A stretch of 64,000 nucleotides of DNA, from assembly GCA_958295665.1 (NCBI GenBank), contig OY282558.1, positions 352,761,034 through 352,825,033 of the forward strand, in the 5' to 3' direction. The notes beneath the pieces are model-generated. The model ran no database searches, was not told the DNA's origin, and worked only from the letters and a program-made list of their open reading frames with translations. Below are positions 59,211-64,000 of the stretch, piece after piece. This stretch comes from Tipula vernalis (lineage: Eukaryota > Arthropoda > Insecta > Diptera > Tipulidae). Made by a program: the position numbers and the translations under genes. The first letter of the stretch is position 1. Each line of letters starts with the position of its first letter.

Positions 59211-60171
59211 TTTTGTCCGTAAGAATTCTGAAGTAATAACCTATTTTTACCGCCAAACACTGGACTAAGTCTCAAATGCAAATTTTACTATTCGCCATAA
59301 GATGATTTACTATATGGTTAAGTAAAAAAAAAATACTTATATTGGTTTAGTTTATTTAGTTCCCTATTAAGCCAACACATTTTGCATCTTACATCTTTCT
59401 TTATATTGTTACATAAACTTTATTTAAAAAAAGTTTCGTTTAGCTTCCTTTTGCTGATAAAACTAAATACGAAATACTCGTACAGAGCATACAAAAGACT
59501 ACATATTTAAAGTAGTTACAGCTACTCGTATAATATTATCCAAAAACTAACAAAATATACTTAAAACGTTTTTTGAAGATAAAACTAAATAATGAACATT
59601 TTATGAATAATTATACCAAAAAATGATTTATGATAAGATAAAACATAAGAAGTTTATGTATTCTATAAAGTAAAGAAAAATCCTTTTTTTTATTTTTTAA
59701 TTATTATCTTGTAAATGTTAAACGATAATAAAATGCAATTAATTAAATTTTTGTGATAAAATCATAAAACAAAAAATTATGTTATAGTTTTACAGTTTAT
59801 TCATATTTTAATGTCTGGTACTTCTAAAGTGATGAGTTTCTTGTGATTTTTCAGACGGAACATATTTGTTTTTGTGTACTTTATTTGCTACATTAACTTA
59901 GTTTAGTTATGTATATAATATAAAATATTTTAATTAAATTGTGCAGTACAGCAGTTTAAAATTGTAGCCTTAAAACGAAGTTTATACAAATCCTTTCATT
60001 TAGTTGTTGTAAGGAAAACTACCCTAATTTAAAGATTTGTCCTACAATGTACATACTTTAATATAGACGTTAGATGAAACCACTTACCAGTAATATTTGT
60101 ATCGTAACCTAATCGCTCGATTAATGCGAGTTTGATACTAATGGTATTATGACACTCACTATTTTTAATAT
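59211..60171. other. A+T-rich stretch without recognised features
   Basis: Nothing identifiable apart from A/T homopolymers. Confidence 0.4.
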
Positions 60172-60522
60172 TGTTACGGTAACACCTAGGGTGTAATAGA
60201 ATAAGTTAAATTCATAGCTCAATGTTTTACTGTACTAAACTGTTATATACTGTTCTAAATGTTTCTAGACTATTCTTACTGGAAAAGTCATGAAATTTCT
60301 AGAAGTTTGATTTGTCTATGTAAAAAGGCGAACGAAGTCGAATTTGGTACAGTAAAATTGTGTGAAAATTATATAAAGTGATTTTGTGAATTATTATAAT
60401 AAATTATGTTGAATTAATTTTTTGGTGTTTAATAAATAAATTCGTTGGTGATAAATTAAATTGTTTTGTTTTTTTCACAATCCAGTGATTCGAACCTTGA
60501 TTGACAAGGCAAAATGGTAACA
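60172..60522 (+). mobile_element. solo LTR candidate (Gypsy-like), 351 bp
   Basis: It begins TGTTACGGTAACACC and ends AAATGGTAACA, giving the inverted termini TGTTAC/GTAACA. It is flanked by ATAT on both sides (60168-60171 and 60523-60526), a plausible 4-bp target duplication. In LTR order it has a TATA-like TATGTAAAAAGGCG, then AATAAATAAATT (about 60430) as polyadenylation signal, then a T-rich/CACAA stretch before the end. No polypurine tract lies upstream and no tRNA primer site downstream, and no second copy is in the window, so I read it as a solo LTR. ATAT is a weak duplication in such A+T-rich DNA. Confidence 0.6.
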
Positions 60523-60526
60523 ATAT

Positions 60527-62470
60527 TTAAAAAAAGCGAATCGGAGACAGAGATAAACTGTGTATACAAAAAAAGTCGTAGCTCAATTTTTTTTCTAGCA
60601 GAAAATAATTCAATTTTGATTCTTTTTTTTTGACATTTTATGTTTGAACAAATTTATTTACTAATTAATTTTAAATTTAAACAAATTTATTTACTAATTA
60701 AACCTTTGTTGAGATATGCAAAGACTTGTTTTTTTTAAACATCCTTTTAAAACTTTTGATAGACAAAAGAAATTCAAAAACATTTACACACACCAAAATA
60801 TTTGTAATTATTTTTTCAACAAATTATCCTGATCCTGATTCGACGATCGATGGTCACTCGCACCAGCTAAATTCTGGTATATAATTTGTTTCGATGTTTA
60901 TCTTTTTTACGCCCGGCTTAAATAAACGAACGACACATTTGAGGTGATGCCATTTGTACTGTGTCAGAAAAACTAAAGTGAAACTCGGGAAATTCCATTA
61001 TTACAAATTGAAATCAATATTTTTAATTTTAGGTTTGATCAAGTTCAGCTTCAGGAACTTTTACTTAAGGAGTAGCAATAAATCGAATTGAACTCGTCCT
61101 AATATGAGCAGCTTATCCAAATTCTAATATTACAGTTCCAAGCGAAAAAAATCGATTGAATTGAATCACTTACAATTCTTGAACATAATTTGTTGCATTT
61201 TAGCTAGCAACTTGCAAATTAAAATTAATATTGTTTTGGATTCTATGATGCTGCAGTTTGTAGCTTGTAGTTTTTATTACATTTTTGGGAAAATGTGTTA
61301 ACCGATTTAGAGGGAAATGACGCAATTGTAATTAAATCACTTACCAAAATTAAATTTGTTCGTATTTTTTTATTAAATTTATATAAAGATATCACCTATG
61401 CCAACAACCCATTTAATGAATAAATCGAAAAATTGTGTGAAAGCATATAAAAGCGGAAAACTGAAAGGTACCGATACTATCCCTAAAAATTTGGAGTTTT
61501 TAGAGGAGATGGACGTTATTTTTTGGTAAAAAGCCTTTAATAGCGATACCGCACTCCTTTAATTTTAGTCCCGAAAAGCAGAAAAACCGGGTTTATGATT
61601 CAACATTAAAACAATTCAATTTCCATTACAGAGAAAATCTGCTGCACAGCTTAATAATGCATTAACGATCTTATTCCAAATAAAGAAGACACATACATAA
61701 TTTATTGTAAAATTCCATGGCCAACGCCCATCGTCATCATCATTAAAAATATCCAAAATACCCATTAACCAATCAAATATTGTGAAGAACACAGGATGCA
61801 GTCGCGCATTTCGAAATGAAATGCACAACGTGTTCAAACATTTTAATCTCCTAAAGCGACTAGGCGAATAAGAGTTTCACCATGTGAATAGTTTATAAAA
61901 ATTTATTGCATGGCATAATTTTGATTTCTTTATTGTATAAAGATAAAAAAATAAAATATTTTTCACCATGGCTTCCTCGGCACATATCAATCCGTTTGTC
62001 CAAATGTATAGGATGACATCCTTGGTAATTGCTCCTTTGCAACATCCTGACCCGAATCGATGTGGACGATATATGGTTTCAACACGACGGTGCCGGATAC
62101 TAAACAGCCAAATGCTTGCTAATTTTTTTTCAAGGATTTATTTTTTCACCATTTCCACCCCGTAAGATTTCCCTCAAATGCGGTTTCTATTAAGAATTGG
62201 ATATTAGAGCAAATATTTTGTGTAGTCAATACTTCGTGTTAGCTTATTTCTGTTTTATTTATTAATTACTTCAGTTAAAGGTTTGTTTAGTGGACGGCTG
62301 AAAAATGACAATATTATTGTAATAATTAGCCGTGAGTTTATCAATTTTCTATAATTCCATGTATCTATAACGAAACATTGGTTTGTTCCTTAGTATGGCA
62401 CAAAATGAATATCTACGAACAACTAGCAGAGAAAACTGGTGGTTTGAACAGAGAAGACAGCAAAAATGGC
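60527..62470. other. A+T-rich stretch without recognised features
   Basis: Contains a local duplication of ACAAATTTATTTACTAATTAA (about 60649 and 60680). Open frames at 61616-61837 and 61968-62165 have no recognisable family. Confidence 0.4.
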
Positions 62471-62479
62471 GAGAGGGGC

Positions 62480-63179
62480 TAATTTAAGAGAGTTTTGATA
62501 TTTTATGAATCGCTGTACACAATTCAGCAGGAAACTATTAATTTCGCTTATAGGCTCGAATCGGCGAACAGAACTGCGGTCCATTCGAACCGATGGAAGA
62601 TTCACTTCTTGCTGTCCTACTATAGCCAAAGCCCTCTGGAAGAGGCCTGTATGTCTTTAACGTTCACAGCTAAACATATCATCCAACCTCTCATTCATTT
62701 AAGAACAAATCGATCTTTTCACTGTGGTCAGCTATCAAATTATGTGTGAAATTGAGGCACAAGATACTTATTGTGGAGTTCCAGCTGGAAATAATATTCC
62801 TCTGGTAAGCATGGAACTAAGTCGTAACAACACCAAACGAAATCGCAACGTTCTCAATGAAGGCGGCGAGCCACCATTTAATAGCGATATCCACATCTAC
62901 TCTAATAATCCGTTCGCTGCAATATGGATTCAATGAGCTACGTATTACTTTATCCAAACGACGAACCCCATTGTCGGCATGTTACAGAACAAAGCCGCAC
63001 AAGCCGCAGTTGAGGTAGAGTTCCACGTCGCCAAGATTGCTGGAAAGCTTACTAATAAACAAATTGTCGCATTCAAATTGTTGACAACCTCCGTCTAAGT
63101 GAACCGGCATCAGATCGACCCGATTTGGTTGCAAGAATTTGCCAAATTAAATTGCATTTTCTGCTCAACGACTTAACTT
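62480..63179 (+). pseudogene. decayed coding sequence of unknown family
   Basis: This segment is richer in G+C than its surroundings and has coding-like composition. One frame from 62724 to the TAA at about 63177 is open for ~150 codons apart from two stops (TGA ending near 62936 and TAA near 63098). It contains phrases such as CGVPAGNNIPLVSMELSRNN and MLQNKAAQAAVEVEFHVAKI. An upstream frame (62495-62749) includes IQQETINFAYRLESANR, faintly like the 'E-s-x-x-F-a-x-r-L' of retrotransposon gag. I do not recognise a family, so treat it as a dead coding segment, possibly gag-derived. Confidence 0.35.
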
Positions 63180-63206
63180 AAACGGTGTGTTTGGAGAAAC
63201 AAAGGC

Positions 63207-63285
63207 CCGCGTCTACACGATTTAGTTCCAGAAGCGAGGTCTACGTAGTAGACCTCGCTTCTGGAACTAAATCGTGTAGACGCGG
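63207..63285. repeat. perfect 38-bp-arm palindrome with 3-bp loop
   Basis: Left arm 63207-63244 (starting CCGCGTCTACACG, ending GAGGTCTAC) and right arm 63248-63285 (GTAGACCTC ... CGTGTAGACGCGG) are exact complements around the loop GTA. The arms are close to 50% G+C, unlike most of the window. An open frame runs through it, so it may have arisen by local inverted duplication within former coding sequence. Confidence 0.97.
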
Positions 63286-63922
63286 ACTGATTCATTGTAA
63301 CTCGACCTTAAGTGTCGATGTTTCTATCTCGCTATTCAGTTGGATATGGAAGAACACTAATGGCGGTTTTACGAGGAAGAGGATAAATTGTGTTGCCACA
63401 TCAACAAGAATAGCATAAACTCTGCTGACATGAGGTAGAACAGAGCACAGTGGTTTCAAACTTCATGTTCCTCTCCTTGACACATCAGTTTTTGCCGATG
63501 AGATTAATATCTCTTGACGCTTTTTCGACAGTTTTAATAAAATTTTCAATTTCTGGACATTTCCTTGTCATCAGAATTTTCGGTAGAAAAATTCAAAATT
63601 TCCAACGATGATGAAGTTTTCCTAATCGTTATATGACAATATGACTGCATCGAAATTACCGTAAAGTTGTCTGAAGTTATGTTAACTCGAAACCCCATTA
63701 AAAGGATTCCATTATATCGAAATTTTTCTAGCTAACTCACTAGGTAGCTAACAGCTGAATATGGTAGTATAGTATGCAGCACATTCCACACGTCCATAAT
63801 TCGCAGTTTGAACTAGCCATCAGTAGAGGATTATCTTGCTTGTGAAGAAGAGATTCTTTTTCTAAAGTAAATTTAGTTCTATTATTTGTCAGTAATTGTG
63901 TCGTCCACATATTTAAAATTCG

Positions 63923-63995
63923 CGTGAAGTTTATATCCTAAACTGTCCTAAAAAAAAAAAAAAAAAAAATAGGATCGTTTAGGAAAAACTTCACG
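63923..63995. repeat. imperfect inverted repeat around a 19-A loop
   Basis: CGTGAAGTTT, CCTAAAC and CCTA (63923-63950) pair with TAGG, GTTTAGG and AAACTTCACG (63970-63995), with short mismatched bulges. The loop is an A run (63951-63969). It could be a small foldback or one end of an element leaving the window. Confidence 0.7.
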
Positions 63996-64000
63996 GCTTT

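Noticed and set aside
60172..60522. Full-length LTR retrotransposon
   Set aside because: No second LTR, primer-binding site or polypurine tract next to it.
63185..63418. 77-codon open frame across the palindrome
   Set aside because: Runs through an exact inverted duplication, so part of it is antisense of the other part; unlikely to be a gene.

Overview
This is a very A+T-rich stretch of eukaryotic nuclear DNA with no operons. It is most likely from an insect, plausibly a fly of the nematoceran type; I cannot name the species. The basis is a gene with a 64-bp GT-AG intron, AATAAA polyadenylation signals, P-element/THAP9-like, pogo/Tigger-like, copia-like and Gypsy-like elements, a tRNA-derived SINE, and many A+T-rich MITE/foldback structures. 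I support one intact host-type gene in 64 kb. Everything else recognisable is transposon remnant, inverted-repeat element, satellite, or A+T-rich DNA with no feature I can name.

Layout. 0-10 kb: a 5'-truncated SINE copy (412-532), a foldback built of ~110-bp units (928-1374), a second foldback built of ~15-bp units (2403-2725), small inverted repeats, a SINE-like element (6684-6820), ACCATCAT low-complexity DNA (about 8005-8560) and an inverted-repeat element (8858-9426). 11.4-14.1 kb: a decayed P-element/THAP9-like transposase on the minus strand that still shows two introns in phase. 16.3-18.9 kb: a truncated copia-type retrotransposon on the minus strand with a near-perfect 253-bp internal tandem duplication. 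19.57-21.0 kb: the F-box/leucine-rich-repeat gene (two exons, 454 aa). 22.5-24.4 kb: a frameshifted pogo/Tigger-type transposase.

25.8-30.3 kb: a 1.1-kb inverted-repeat element, then a 2.7-kb Foldback-type element. Its ~1-kb arms end in arrays of a 15-17-bp unit and its loop carries a G+C-rich segment foreign to its surroundings. The element sits inside an older series of ~100-160-bp repeats. 31.7-32.0 kb: a SINE with A and B boxes and a 12-bp target-site duplication. 34-38 kb: simple and low-complexity sequence. 40.1-41.1 kb: a Myb/SANT-like remnant and a mariner/Tc-like transposase tail. 41.9-42.2 kb: a second copy of the SINE-like element. 43.5-44.1 kb: a MITE.

44.4-51.6 kb: about 7.2 kb of octanucleotide satellite (AGTTTAAA and variants) with 11-bp relatives and a 780-bp higher-order duplication. 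51.6-64 kb: direct repeats, a TTAA-flanked MITE (55392-55941), a Gypsy-like gag remnant, two long inverted-repeat elements (57365-57938 and 57998-59210), a solo-LTR candidate (60172-60522), a decayed coding segment of unknown kind (about 62480-63179), and a perfect 38-bp-arm palindrome (63207-63285).

The best candidate for something under-described is the recurring architecture of foldback elements whose arms are themselves tandem arrays (928-1374, 2403-2725, 27157-29899, 57365-57938), next to a large one-strand-G octamer satellite. I see no sign of a new multi-gene biochemical system.
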